Positions 29,600 to 39,348 of a DNA stretch of 47,500 nucleotides are shown one piece after another. The first letter of the stretch is position 1, and the number at the start of each line of letters is the position of its first letter. Below the pieces are notes generated by a model. The model had not been told where the DNA came from, searched no databases, and was given only the letters and a program-made list of their open reading frames with translations. Made by a program: the position numbers and the translations under genes. The DNA lies in the NCBI RefSeq assembly GCF_017916325.1, contig NC_090153.1, forward strand, positions 655,001 to 702,500, read 5' to 3'. This DNA is from Leishmania martiniquensis (lineage: Eukaryota > Euglenozoa > Kinetoplastea > Trypanosomatida > Trypanosomatidae).

Positions 29600-30031
29600 A
29601 TGGACTCCCTGTACAACTGGAGCGACACAACCAAGATGGGAGTGGCCTTCACGGGCCTTGGCGTGTTCTTCAGCTTTATGGGGGTCGTGATGCTCCTGGA
29701 TAGCATTCTACTCACAATGGGGAACATCTTATTTGTGGCAGGAGTGGCGATGGTGATGGGACCGCAGCGGTGCAAGGCGTTCTTCATTGCGCGCCGGCGA
29801 GCATCTGCGTGCTTTTTTTTGGGAATTGTGCTCGTCTTTCTTCGCTGGTGCTTTATTGGCCTGTGCATTCAAGGCTTCGGCGCGCTCAACCTCTTTGGCA
29901 ACTTCTTTCCCGTGCTGGCGCGTGTGCTGGAGTCGACCCCCGTTCTTGGCCCGATACTCCTATCTGCCCCGGTCCAGAAAGCTCTCTCTCTCATGCATGT
30001 CAACGATGGCCGAAACTTGCGCAACGTGTGA
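29600..30031 (+). CDS. GOT1: GOT1-family Golgi transport membrane protein
   Basis: The 143-aa protein has four hydrophobic segments (about residues 13-33, 36-55, 70-92 and 94-113) and matches the Got1/Sft2-like family through most of its length: a KMGVAFTGLGVFFSFMGVV start, LLTMGNILFVAGVAMVMGP, a CFFLGIVLVFLRW stretch, and the GNFFPVLARVLESTPVLG end. In yeast Got1 works with Sft2 in vesicle fusion at the Golgi and in ER-Golgi traffic. Length is the family's usual 135-145 aa. ATG 29600 places the N-terminal DSLYNWSDTTKMG exactly as in relatives; the open frame upstream to 29483 is not conserved-looking. Confidence 0.93.
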   Translation: MDSLYNWSDTTKMGVAFTGLGVFFSFMGVVMLLDSILLTMGNILFVAGVAMVMGPQRCKAFFIARRRASACFFLGIVLVFLRWCFIGLCIQGFGALNLFGNFFPVLARVLESTPVLGPILLSAPVQKALSLMHVNDGRNLRNV

Positions 30032-31059
30032 AACTGCCCGTTTGCACGCTCCCCCCAACCGACTGACCCTTGAAGCGGTGCGGGGGCCAATCCCATAAAG
30101 GTGGAGGACTGAGGGTGTGTGGTAATGTGGACATGGTAGGCGGACGGTTAGGCAGGCGCTAACGCTGGTGATGACTGATTAGCACGGCCGAGACGCTGCC
30201 TTTGAAGAGAAGGGGTGTACAGGGCCCTTCAGGAACTTGCATGCGAGGACACCTCGAATTTGATGTACTCGCTCGCGTCCATGTGCGTGCTCTTCGTCGC
30301 TTCACATCCCCGCTACTCTTTGGCTCGTTGCCGAGCCAGATCTCCAGTATAGGGCGGATGGGGATACCGCAGACGTCTGAATGTCGCCGTGTACTGGCAC
30401 CTGTTCGGCAAAGATGATGTGCTCTGCCTTCTCTTCGGCTGCCTGCTGGTGGCGAAGTCCGGACCTACAGCCCTTGGCCGTGCTAGCGTTCATTGCCCCC
30501 TGCGAGCGCTTCTCGACACCAAAGTAACGAGACATGCGAGGATAGCCATGGTACGCCTATACAGCATGAAATGACTCCATGTCGACAAGGCACTGCCTGG
30601 CACTGCGCATAAAGATGCTGTTGAAGCATCGTCCGTCGAGCGACGAGGAACGGTCGCGTCTGTTACTCTGCGGTCTCGCTGCACGCGCTCATTTCGTGCG
30701 GGTTCGCTGTCTTTGGAAGCAACGATGAAGGCGCGGAGCGGTTTAGGCCTCTCCTGCTCCCCCTGCCGCTATTGCTAGCGCTCCCTGGCATCAGGCAGAG
30801 CGCTACCCTCCCAAAAGGCGTCAAGGTTGTGCCGGCTACGGGCGTCATCACGAGGTGTACCCTGGACGGTCTTCAGGACTGCTACGTAGCCAACTGCGCT
30901 TCTGTTTTTCTCCCGTCTCTCCTCTGCAGGCCTCCTGTTGGCTGCCTCCTCCCTCTTTCTCTTTCCTTACCTGTCGCAAGCGAAGAGCACCCACACACCC
31001 ACTCAGACAAACACAAACTCCGTCTGGCCTCATTGCCCTCGCAGTAAACGGCTTCAAAG
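30032..31059 (+). other. 1.0-kb spacer and leader of the Nudix-like gene
   Basis: No gene is seen. A pyrimidine tract at 30902-30925 ends in TGCAG, AG at 30928-30929. I found no ATG between there and 31060, which supports that start. Confidence 0.5.
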
Positions 31060-31740
31060 ATGGAGCTGACGGTAGGGCAGAAACAAGTACTTCTGACGAC
31101 GCATAAGGCATACAGCGAGGCGGATGAGCTGCATAGCCTCCGAGCGTTCGCGAAGTATCCTCCGCTGTGCACGTATCTGGCCCAATGTACGGAGAATGGC
31201 CCCATACCTGACGCCGTTGTCGTGCGGCGGCTGGAGCGCGTGGCGCACCGTATCACAGGCGCCACAGTCGATCTGCTCTACGGAGACGCGCGCAGCAGCA
31301 TCCTCACGACGCGTGTGCTGCGTCTCAGCGACGCCCGCCCGGCTGTGCTCGTGCCCATCGTTGCTGTAGAAGGGCGGCGCTATGCAGTGCTGGCGCAGCA
31401 GGCGGTGGTACCTCAAGGACTCGCAGTTGTGAAAATGGCTATACGCGGTGTCGTGGATGCGGAGGGAGCCTTTGCAAGTGCGGCCTACGCCAGCGCCCTG
31501 GCAGAGGTCGGATTGCGACTGGCGGATGCCAAACCCATCAAGCCCACGGCTTTCACCATAGGCAACGAGGGTGAGCCCCCGACTCACCTTTTTACTGTGT
31601 CTGCGGCGTGGGATGCGGAGCAGGCGGAGAAGCTTCGCCAGAACCCAAAATTAGCCCTGGTTGCCTTCAAGGACGTCTTCACCGCTGGGGATGCCGCTGC
31701 TTCGTTAGCGGTGTCTTTGATGCCGGCCGCTGCCGAATGA
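31060..31740 (+). CDS. Nudix-fold protein with eroded catalytic box
   Basis: The 226-aa protein resembles the ADP-sugar diphosphatase branch of Nudix hydrolases in its middle: a strand ending PAVLVPIVAVEGRRYAVLAQ, then QAVVPQGLAVVKMAIRGVVD, then the helix AAYASALAEVGLRL. The layout matches 'VLILLDAEGETYAVLTEQVRVPTGR...ELPAG' of that branch. In the Nudix box the metal-binding REUXEE helix is replaced by a stretch reading roughly ASALAE, so the residues that ligate magnesium are missing except the last Glu. Enzyme activity is therefore unlikely. It may bind a nucleotide or act as a scaffold. The N-terminal 85 residues and the C-terminal 50 residues are unassigned. The start is the first ATG after a convincing acceptor. 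Fold assignment is by pattern memory; moderately sure. Confidence 0.7.
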   Translation: MELTVGQKQVLLTTHKAYSEADELHSLRAFAKYPPLCTYLAQCTENGPIPDAVVVRRLERVAHRITGATVDLLYGDARSSILTTRVLRLSDARPAVLVPIVAVEGRRYAVLAQQAVVPQGLAVVKMAIRGVVDAEGAFASAAYASALAEVGLRLADAKPIKPTAFTIGNEGEPPTHLFTVSAAWDAEQAEKLRQNPKLALVAFKDVFTAGDAAASLAVSLMPAAAE

Positions 31741-32860
31741 CAACGCTGGCCCTCTTTCTTTAGCCATGATCTGCGCTCTGGCCTCCTCTCTGTCTTTCCC
31801 ACGTTTTTTCTCTGTCGTCGGGCGACATCCTACCGACAAGGCCTGTCTTCGTGTATGCATAACTACCCCCCTCCCCCAGATGTCGAGCGTCTCTCTTTCT
31901 CTGATGTACAGTCGAATGCCGCTCGCATGCCGTCGTGTGCGTACTGGAAGCTTCAATTGTTTCCCTTCTGTTCGGCTTATCGTCTCAGGCCCCTCTGTTC
32001 TTGTGTCCTCCCTAGAAACAGACACAGCGGCCATTATGTCACTGCTGATTCGAGAAACGCCTTTCGACCCCCCTCCTGCGCATCTTTTCCGCAGCGACAC
32101 GCGGAGGGTCGGCCACACGCGTCAAGTGCCGTCCACGCCCCTTTCCGGTTAAAAAGAGGCTTTGGCGACTTTCACAGAGGACTTCATGCGAACTGCACAT
32201 TTCCATCAAGGACGCGTCGAACTCGCATTGCTGTGTGAGGGTTTCTTACTCGTAAGAAGACTCCGACCCGGCACCATACTGCGCCGCCGCCTCTTCACTT
32301 GACCGAGGGAGAGTAGTCTCTCCCTCTCTCTTTCTTTGTGCCTCCGTCGAGGGAGCCGTTCAGCCACCATCACCTTCCTTCTTCCCTCTCCACTGGTGCT
32401 CCCTTCGACTAGCTGCTTACCGGCCTGGAAAAGATTCTGCTCATCGCCGGTTGCAGACACACGCCTCTGCAGCGGCCATGCTGGTCGAGCAGCGCTCAAG
32501 TTGAGCGCACCGCCTCATGCCTTTCTCGTTTGACTGCTCTGCCTTCACCCTTTTGGGCCACCGAGCTGCTGCGCTCCCTCTGAAACGAAGAGCCAATTCT
32601 CTACACGGACAATAGCAGAAATGAGCAGATGCACAAGGAGAGGGCATGTGCACTCGCGCTGCCATCACAGGTTAACACTTCATTTCTCGCTCCAACATCT
32701 GCGACCCTCTTTGCTGCACACTCATTCCTCGTTCTCACTCACACTTCTGTGCCCGTGTGCTGTTCCCATTCAATGCGCGCGCGTTGCCCGCGTGCACACA
32801 AAAAGGGAACACCCGGTCTCTCTTCACTCTCGTCTCTCCATTGGGTCCGCCGGTGGGCTG
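31741..32860 (+). other. 1.1-kb spacer upstream of copy B
   Basis: No gene is seen. Pyrimidine-rich patches at about 31775-31815, 32305-32335 and 32370-32400. It ends at the left edge of copy B. Confidence 0.45.
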
Positions 32861-33763
32861 TTGATGTCGGCGGCCGCGCGTGCACATGTGCTGCGCAGGA
32901 GAGACACGCGGCGGCGATGGCGCGCAAAGGAGGCCGCAGTGAGCCCTGCCGACGATCCGACGACTGCCCTCATGCGCCCCGTGTGCCCTCTTTGCTCGAT
33001 GTGCTGCGGTGATGCCGAGCGCGGCCCTGGGCCCCGACTGCGCCGTGTGCGGTGCCGCTGCGACGGAGCCTCAGCGCGACGGAGCTCACAGCCCTTTTTG
33101 AGGACGGCGACGAGCCAGTGCCGCCAGTGGTGCCGGGCACCCGACCGCACCCTCTCCACGAGGCGGACCGGACGCCGTGCCGCGCGGCCATGGCGAGACC
33201 GATCCGCAGAGGCGGCGCTGGCGCACGCGGCCGAGGGCGTGGCTTGACTCACCGCAGCGGCCCCCGGCAGCGCTGCCCTAGCCCGTCAGGCCGCGCTCAC
33301 ACACCGGGCTCGGCGTTAACGCACACGCGATCAGGTGCAGGTCTTGACGGGGTGCCCTGCACGCCGCCCGGGCGCCGCTCTCTCTCTCTCTGCCACGCGC
33401 TCGCCAAAGGGTCGCGACGAGGCGGCCGCCCTGCGCCCCTCAACGAAGCTCACTGCGAGAGCGTCGACGCCCTGCCGACACGCGGCACGGGAGCGCGGTG
33501 GAGAGCCTGCAGACCACGGCACGCGCTTGGAGCCCCTTTCCCACCCCTCCGTCCCCGCGCCGGACCCTGGAGGCGGCCCGCGTGGATGGTGGCACGCAGT
33601 CCGGCCGAGTCCGTCTGGCGCCGGTCGCGCAGCGCACATCCACAGCAGGAGCGGGTGAGGGGGTGGGGCAGAGGAGCCCGCGAGCTACGCATGGCGCAAG
33701 TCGACGGCCGGGGCCCCGTCGCTGAGCAGGAGAGGCTGGTGAGCTGTTGGTTGTATGTATATT
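32861..33763 (+). repeat. GC-rich dispersed element, copy B (internally deleted)
   Basis: This 903-bp copy lies in gene sense. Relative to copy C it lacks the first 96 bp (43468-43563) and an internal 647 bp (43779-44425); the junction is at 33074-33075 with a 2-nt overlap (GC). The rest matches copies A and C with very few differences (for example ACGCC at about 33362 where A and C have ACACC). Its last 17 bp, ending at 33763, are shared with copy A only. The deletion creates new fused frames, for example one ending at 33247 and one running 33052-33783 that reads out of the element, but neither shows a domain. Either copy B is a deleted derivative, or the 647 bp is an insertion carried by A and C. 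Confidence 0.8.
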
Positions 33764-34444
33764 CGTCGGCGTGCGCCGTGTAGTGGTGTAGATTCGAAGC
33801 CTGAATGCCCGCTTTCGAAAGGGAGGTTTTGATACGGCTGCTTTTTTCTCTTGGAAGGCCTCTCGTCCGTTAGCCACGAGTCATCGCGTGTGTGATGGAT
33901 GTCAGCTCTTTCTTGCGGATCGGTGGGTGTGTTGGAAAGTGGGAATCAGCATTATCAGCTCTCGGCAGCGTGCGTCAAGCGCCGCCTACACCGAAAAGGG
34001 GGAGCCTCAGAATTGTTGGGACTGGGAGGGCGCCCTTCCTGTTTTGTCCACGTGCGCAGTGGAGCTTCGGGGTACCTTTGGATGCTGTGCATCTAAAAGG
34101 AGGAAGACGCTTTATTGCGGCGAAGAGAGGCAGCTGGGGGCATGCATGGTGAATGGTACAGGAGTGTAAGTGATGCGCACTATTGCTCGCTTATGGCGTC
34201 CTCGTGGCGTGTCGGAGATGGTCTCTCTCTCTCTCTCCTGGTCCACGAGGTGTGCATCAGCAGCTCTTTTCATCTTCTCCGCGTGTCTCTCCTTTGCCTC
34301 CTGACATCAAATCCGGGCGTTCCTCTCCCAACTCCTCCCGAGCTGGCGGCGCTCGACGCGGTAACATCGCCGCAAGCTGGCGCGACTTTCTGCGTGTGTA
34401 ACTGCAAGACAGGAGACACTTCAGGCTTCCCATCAACGCCATCA
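33764..34444 (+). other. Spacer and leader of the EF-hand-like 252-aa gene
   Basis: No gene is seen. A pyrimidine tract at about 34262-34340 ends with CGAG, AG at 34341-34342; from there to 34445 no ATG occurs. The coding frame is open upstream to 34115 but that part crosses the pyrimidine tract. Confidence 0.5.
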
Positions 34445-35203
34445 ATGGACCCAGATGCGCCGTCGGTACTCACGAGCGAAGTTTACAATGCGGCCGAGGT
34501 GACATTTAATCTGCTGCAAAACAAGGAAAAGCTCATATCTTTTCTCGACTGCACAACACTGCTGCGTGGCATGGGGATGAACCCCACCCTCGAAGACATG
34601 GACAAGCTGAAAGAGCTGATGGCACAGCCCATCCTCCGACTAGAACAGTGGCGACGGGAGGAGGAGCTCAAGCGTGAGAAGGAGAGGCGCAAGGAGGAAG
34701 CGCACGAACGGAAGGGTAAGCGTGGACAAAGCCTCAATCCGGGAAAAAAGACCGCTGCGAAGAAGGTGCCTGACCCTGTAGCTGAGGTGGCACCGGTGGA
34801 CATCACACCTGCTGAGGAGATCAAGAACATCGACTGGAACATTTTCATTAGGTGCACGGAAATGATTTTTCGAGACCGCGCCCGCGAGGAGCGCAGCGTG
34901 TTGCAGGCACTGAAGGTCTTTGCAGGGGATTCATCTGCCAGCATGTCACGCGATAAGCTGATCGAAATAGTAACCACCAACGGCGACAACGTGTTGACCC
35001 CTGCAGAGGTGAAGATGCTAGTGTCGATGCTGCCGGAGAGCTGCTCGGTAAAGGAGTGGGCCAAGCGCATTGAAGGAACGTATGTGCCTCCGACGCAGGA
35101 GGAGATCAACGCTGCCAGCATGCGCGAGATCGAAGCTCGCCGTCAAAGGGAAATGTTAGAGAAAGAAAAGGAGCCTGAGGCGGGTCTACTGGGGGGACTG
35201 TAA
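34445..35203 (+). CDS. EF-hand-like protein, possibly axonemal (DRC8/EFCAB2-like)
   Basis: The 252-aa protein has a calmodulin-like layout in two halves split by a charged insert. The first half (about 10-65) contains a helix pair around LLRGMGMNPTLEDMDKLKE, similar to the 'LG..PT..EL..L' linker seen in DRC8/EFCAB2. An insert of about 60 residues, very rich in Arg, Glu and Lys, follows. The second half (about 115-210) resumes with IDWNIFIRCTEMIF and a second helix pair around MSRDKLIEIVTTNGDNVLTP. The calcium loops are degenerate, with no full set of acidic ligands. A Glu/Arg/Lys helix closes the protein. Such proteins are common in the axoneme's dynein regulatory complex; that function is inference. 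ATG 34445 is the first after the acceptor. Confidence 0.7.
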   Translation: MDPDAPSVLTSEVYNAAEVTFNLLQNKEKLISFLDCTTLLRGMGMNPTLEDMDKLKELMAQPILRLEQWRREEELKREKERRKEEAHERKGKRGQSLNPGKKTAAKKVPDPVAEVAPVDITPAEEIKNIDWNIFIRCTEMIFRDRAREERSVLQALKVFAGDSSASMSRDKLIEIVTTNGDNVLTPAEVKMLVSMLPESCSVKEWAKRIEGTYVPPTQEEINAASMREIEARRQREMLEKEKEPEAGLLGGL

Positions 35204-36050
35204 GCCCGGCAGCGCTTCTTCGCTGTCCTTCAGTGATTGCCTGGTGGCGTGAGACGAGCATCAGGACGTTTTTTTTGGTGGCGGTGTCGACATCCCCACC
35301 GCCTCTGACACCCGATACTTCTGCGCGGCGCTGTCCCTGTGACAATCGTACCCCCTGCTCAAGGTAAAAGGGAAGCATCGAGACACTTCGTATGTACAGA
35401 TGAGTTTCACACGTTGACATGCAATCGGCAAGATTATTTTCTCTCTGCACCCTGACAGAAGCGGCCTGTATGCTCGGTCGAAAGTGACCCCCTCCCCCTG
35501 AACCGGCGGGCCGCTGCAGACACTCTGCGCTATCTCTTCGTTCTCATTTTCCCTGAGCCCCCCCTCCCCCCTGAGAAATACTGAGCGCACAGCGGCTATA
35601 TGAAATCTCATGCCTCTGCGCCGTGACTGTCGGCGCTTCAATTCGATCTCTGCTATATCCCTCTTTTCTCCTTTTGCTTCTTGCTCATTTGGATCGTCGC
35701 TCATCACTCGTGGGGCGCCTCAAACACATATATACATGCGTGTCTACTCCTTTGTGCACACGCGGCACTTCATGGGGCGATCGACTACCCGTTACGCTCC
35801 TAACGCGATGCATTGGCATTCTCTTTTCAAGTCCGCATCTCGTGAGTTTGCTGTCGCCGCCGGTACACTCATTTATCCTGCCGTCAAGCGTCCTCCAATT
35901 GTGCATCTCGCCTCTCTTCCATTGTGGCTTTGCGGTGAAATCCCACTTTTTCGTCGCTTCTGATCTATTCCTCACCTCCAGCCAGTCGACCGATTATTCA
36001 CAACGTAATATCTACAGCTATTCTGCAGTTTGCAGTCACCGTCACAAGCC
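35204..36050 (+). other. Spacer and leader of the 117-aa gene
   Basis: No gene is seen. A T8 run lies at 35270-35277. A pyrimidine tract at about 35940-35978 ends at AG 35980-35981, and no ATG occurs from there to 36051. Confidence 0.5.
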
Positions 36051-36404
36051 ATGTCCGAGATGAACCTCGTCGTGAATATTACGTGCAACCCGCCCATCAT
36101 CTCCATCTTTGGCCCCATCAAGGAGAGCACGGTTGACCTCCTCAACGAAACGATTCCGAATTCGTGCTCGACCACGAACACTGGTAAGGCGCCGTTTGCA
36201 CTGGTGCGCAAGGAGAACCCTCCGCATTGGTTCGGTGAGCTTCGCGCTCAGTTCGCCAGTGATGATATCGGCACATCGATGTTATTCATCTCGATCCTGG
36301 ACGCGCTTGAGGAGGAGGGTACCTGGAAGTTACGCGGCGGCTCCTCCATGAACCACGATGACAAGGCCTCCTACAAGTTCTTCTTCGTCCGCGGCGCTCA
36401 TTAG
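36051..36404 (+). CDS. Small conserved-looking protein, 117 aa, function unknown
   Basis: The product begins MSEMNLVVNITCNPPIISIF and has even composition, good codon character and a clean ATG-free leader, so I take it as real. It is probably a compact cytosolic alpha/beta domain: two N-terminal hydrophobic strands, a central HWFGELRAQF helix, an acidic helix around ILDALEEEGTWKLRG, and a C-terminal strand, YKFFFVRG. No signal peptide, membrane segment, metal site or known motif is visible. It sits between an EF-hand-like gene and a co-chaperone gene, which says nothing about function in a polycistronic unit. The frame opens seven codons earlier at a TTG, which I do not use. Confidence 0.8.
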   Translation: MSEMNLVVNITCNPPIISIFGPIKESTVDLLNETIPNSCSTTNTGKAPFALVRKENPPHWFGELRAQFASDDIGTSMLFISILDALEEEGTWKLRGGSSMNHDDKASYKFFFVRGAH

Positions 36405-37614
36405 CTCTCCTCCTCCGCCAGACACAGTTCATGACGAGTCTGCTTGTTTCACGCGTATCGGCTGCCGCTGGTGCTCTGGTACCCCCCATCCCCCGATGGG
36501 GATGGCTCGTGTCGGAAGTGTATGTGTATTTTTCGGCGGGTCATCTTTCGCCCTCTTTTCCTCTTGCCCTCCTCTCTCTCCCCCTCTCAGTTTTCATGTA
36601 CATATGGCAAAGCGCTGACAGCACCGCAGGCGACGATTCTGCGGCAGCCGGACGATGAAGCGTGGTGAGAAAGTAGAGAAGAGAGAGCTGCGGGCAACAC
36701 CATTGCTCTCGTTCACCCATACGTCTTCTACAGATCCTCTCACCGCGGTCTTGTCTTTTTTCTCTTTTGATTCCGTGTCTGGGATGGGATTGTTTACCCC
36801 TTCCACGCTGTTCCTATGACAGTCACCCTCACTCCACCCTGTGATTCTTCTTCATGTTCAGCTCCTGCCGCCGCGCCCTCACCGCGTTGTATTTTCTTCT
36901 TGATTTCGTTTGTGCACCCTTCTCCCTCCCTTCCGCCTGGTCCCTTACTCCGCCTCCACGACCCTTGAGACGGAGGCGATATAGAGTAGTTCGGCGTTGG
37001 GGCGGATTCGGCAATGGAACCAAAAAACGAGCAAGTGAATGTTGAAAAAAATAGAAAGCTGTAGAATCGTTTGGACTGCCGATGCGGGTGTCGGGACCGC
37101 TGCAGGCAGATGCGGCCGGGGTGACGTCGAGACCGACGCAGCGTTGAAAAACTAGTGGCGTTGCCGTTTGCCTGTTTCACATTGAGCGGCGTCTTCGCAC
37201 TTCTCCTGCGTGCGCCTCTGCTTCTCTGCATCATTCGCTCTCTCGCTGGCTGACCGTGTTGCAGTGTGAACCCCCTCTTACCCCTTCACTACAGCTGCAA
37301 TTGAGCCAGAATACCTCTCTAGCACATCATATCTCTACCATCACGGTCGACCCCCCTTGATCCCCTCGCTTCCACCGTTTTATCTCTCTCCTCTCCAGTA
37401 GTTCTGTAGACGGCGCCCTTTTTCGTGCGCTGCTGCACCTCTCATCAGTTTCAAAGGCGGCCTCCCTTTTCCCACTCGCGCAGTGTGAGACCTCGTCTCC
37501 CTCCTTTTTTTCACGAATGTCAAGGGGGACATATACGCGCGCGCGCTAACGCTGACAGCCGGCCGAGGTAGGGAGGCGCTTTGGGATAGCTGCACAAAGC
37601 CCCTGACAATAGCG
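36405..37614 (+). other. 1.2-kb spacer and leader of the TPR/J-domain gene
   Basis: No gene is seen. Two acceptor candidates: AG 37397-37398 after a pyrimidine tract (this would leave a 10-codon upstream frame starting at the ATG near 37517), and AG 37523-37524, which follows the T7 run at about 37505-37511 and leaves no upstream ATG. The second is favoured. Confidence 0.45.
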
Positions 37615-39348
37615 ATGCAGCTCTCTTCTCTACCCCTGGCGACGCAGATGCTGCTGGATCCAGCAGTGGAGCTACAGCCGTCCATCCTTGAGGAGTGGAA
37701 TGCGGCGTGTGCTGCAGCCTGCTCACAGGGTACCCAGCGCAACGGCACTGCCCCGTGCTTGACTATGGCCAGGGGCGGTGGCGTGCGCCGGCGCGAGCAA
37801 CGACGGCTTGTCGACACTGAAGACTTTTTTCAGCTTGCAGCGGCCCTAGACACACTCGCAGACGAGCTCAACGCGAATGCTGGCCTTGGTGCTGCATCGT
37901 CATCTTTGACATCGGAGCCGCCAAAGGCAATGGTAAGCCGCGCACTGCGGGTCGACGAGCTTGATCCGAACGGGACGGCTGGCCTGAAGGGAACACAGCT
38001 GAGCAATGCCCTCGAGGCTCACCGGTTGTTTGGCGCAAAGGAGTACCCGGCCGCCTTGGCTGCCTTTCTCCGCGTTTCCTCGGCGTGCCTGGCACACGAG
38101 TTGACGCCGGCTCTGCTGAACAATGTTGCGGCATGCTACTTTGTCATGGAGCAGTGGGATGCCTGCGAGACCACCACTCGCCGCGTGCTCTCTTTTGATG
38201 CGACGGAACGCTATCCGAGTGCTCGGCGACTGGTGCGCGTGTTCATCTCGCAAGGACGCTTGCAAGAGGCGCAGCAAGCCGTTAGTTTACATCGTGATGC
38301 CATCGAATGGGCTGCTGAAGTGGCGGCGGTGAAGGCTTGTGCTAGCTACACCGACTTCTACGCCACCCGTCAGTACAGCAAAGCTCTCGAAAGCTTAGAT
38401 GTGTTGTTGTCACTGTTTCCATGCGGTACCCTAGAGGCGGTGAAGGCGCGTCTCCTCTCTCTGGACAACGTAGCGCAAGCAGTACAATACGCCGCGCAGC
38501 GTTCCCGAGATTATGCCACGTCGACGGAGCTGCAGTTCTGCGTGTGGGCACTCACGTTCCATTCCACTACCTCCGTGACGGGGCTCTCAGCTCTTTTGAC
38601 AGACATGCAGGCCGCCTCGACGGGCAAGTCGGAGCTGCGATTTCAACACCTCCTGAGAAACATCGCGCGTTGTAAGGACGCCTTCCTGAAGCTGCAGGGC
38701 CTGATGGCGGCGCGAAAGTGGAACGAGTCCGCAACCTTTGCCGCGCAAGTCCTTGCAGAACCCTTTCTCCCAGATGCAATGAAGGGCGTTGCCTACTACG
38801 AACGTGCTCGCGCGTTGGCTCAGCAGGGAAGCTGGTACGCCGCTCTTGACGACACCCACCGAGCATTGTCCTACACTGAGGCAGTGAACCTGCGCGCGGG
38901 CATGCTGCTTCTTGTCGCGCGCTGCGAGGAGGCACTTGGCCGCCTGCGAGACGCTATCGACCATACTGAGGAGAGTCTTCGCCTCGCCTCTAATCCTGCG
39001 GCTAAAGAGCAGCTGCGCTTCCTCAAAGGATGCTTGGCACGTGAGCAGGCGTCTAGAGCTGCTTCTGGAACGGCGCCGCCCACGAAGTCAAAGGAGGTAC
39101 CGAAGCAGACGCCGCATGCCAAAACGTCTTCTTCAGCTTCTCGCGCATCAATTGATGCGCATTACAAAACGCTCTATCTCCCCTGCAGCGCCACTGCAGT
39201 AGAGGTGAAGAAGTCATACCGGGACTTGGCGATAAAGTGGCACCCGGACCGTTGGTGTGGCGCCTCAGAGGAGGCCATTCGTACTGCAGAGGCGACGTTC
39301 AAGAGCATTCAGCATGCCTACGAAGAGATTATGAAGAAGGCTTTCTGA
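37615..39348 (+). CDS. TPR co-chaperone with C-terminal J domain (DNAJC7/DNAJC3-like)
   Basis: The 577-aa protein has tetratricopeptide-type helix pairs over about residues 130-490, for example ALEAHRLFGAKEYPAALAAF, YYERARALAQQGSWYAALDD and ARCEEALGRLRDAIDHTEES, each with the small-residue pattern of TPRs. A C-terminal J domain (about 514-577) starts YKTLYLPCSATAVEVKKSYR and has the catalytic HPD at 543-545, so it should stimulate Hsp70 ATPase. The TPR-then-J order is that of DNAJC7 (cytosolic, Hsp70/Hsp90 hand-over) and DNAJC3 (ER). No signal peptide is obvious, so a cytosolic DNAJC7-like role is more likely. The N-terminal 110 residues are low-complexity. It ends directly after the J domain, as in those families. 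Confidence 0.9.
   Translation: MQLSSLPLATQMLLDPAVELQPSILEEWNAACAAACSQGTQRNGTAPCLTMARGGGVRRREQRRLVDTEDFFQLAAALDTLADELNANAGLGAASSSLTSEPPKAMVSRALRVDELDPNGTAGLKGTQLSNALEAHRLFGAKEYPAALAAFLRVSSACLAHELTPALLNNVAACYFVMEQWDACETTTRRVLSFDATERYPSARRLVRVFISQGRLQEAQQAVSLHRDAIEWAAEVAAVKACASYTDFYATRQYSKALESLDVLLSLFPCGTLEAVKARLLSLDNVAQAVQYAAQRSRDYATSTELQFCVWALTFHSTTSVTGLSALLTDMQAASTGKSELRFQHLLRNIARCKDAFLKLQGLMAARKWNESATFAAQVLAEPFLPDAMKGVAYYERARALAQQGSWYAALDDTHRALSYTEAVNLRAGMLLLVARCEEALGRLRDAIDHTEESLRLASNPAAKEQLRFLKGCLAREQASRAASGTAPPTKSKEVPKQTPHAKTSSSASRASIDAHYKTLYLPCSATAVEVKKSYRDLAIKWHPDRWCGASEEAIRTAEATFKSIQHAYEEIMKKAF

Noticed and set aside
32621..33252. About 200-codon frame starting upstream of copy B, and opposite-strand frames in it
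   Set aside because: Several frames are open on both strands at once because of high GC; none has a domain, and they arise from the internal deletion.
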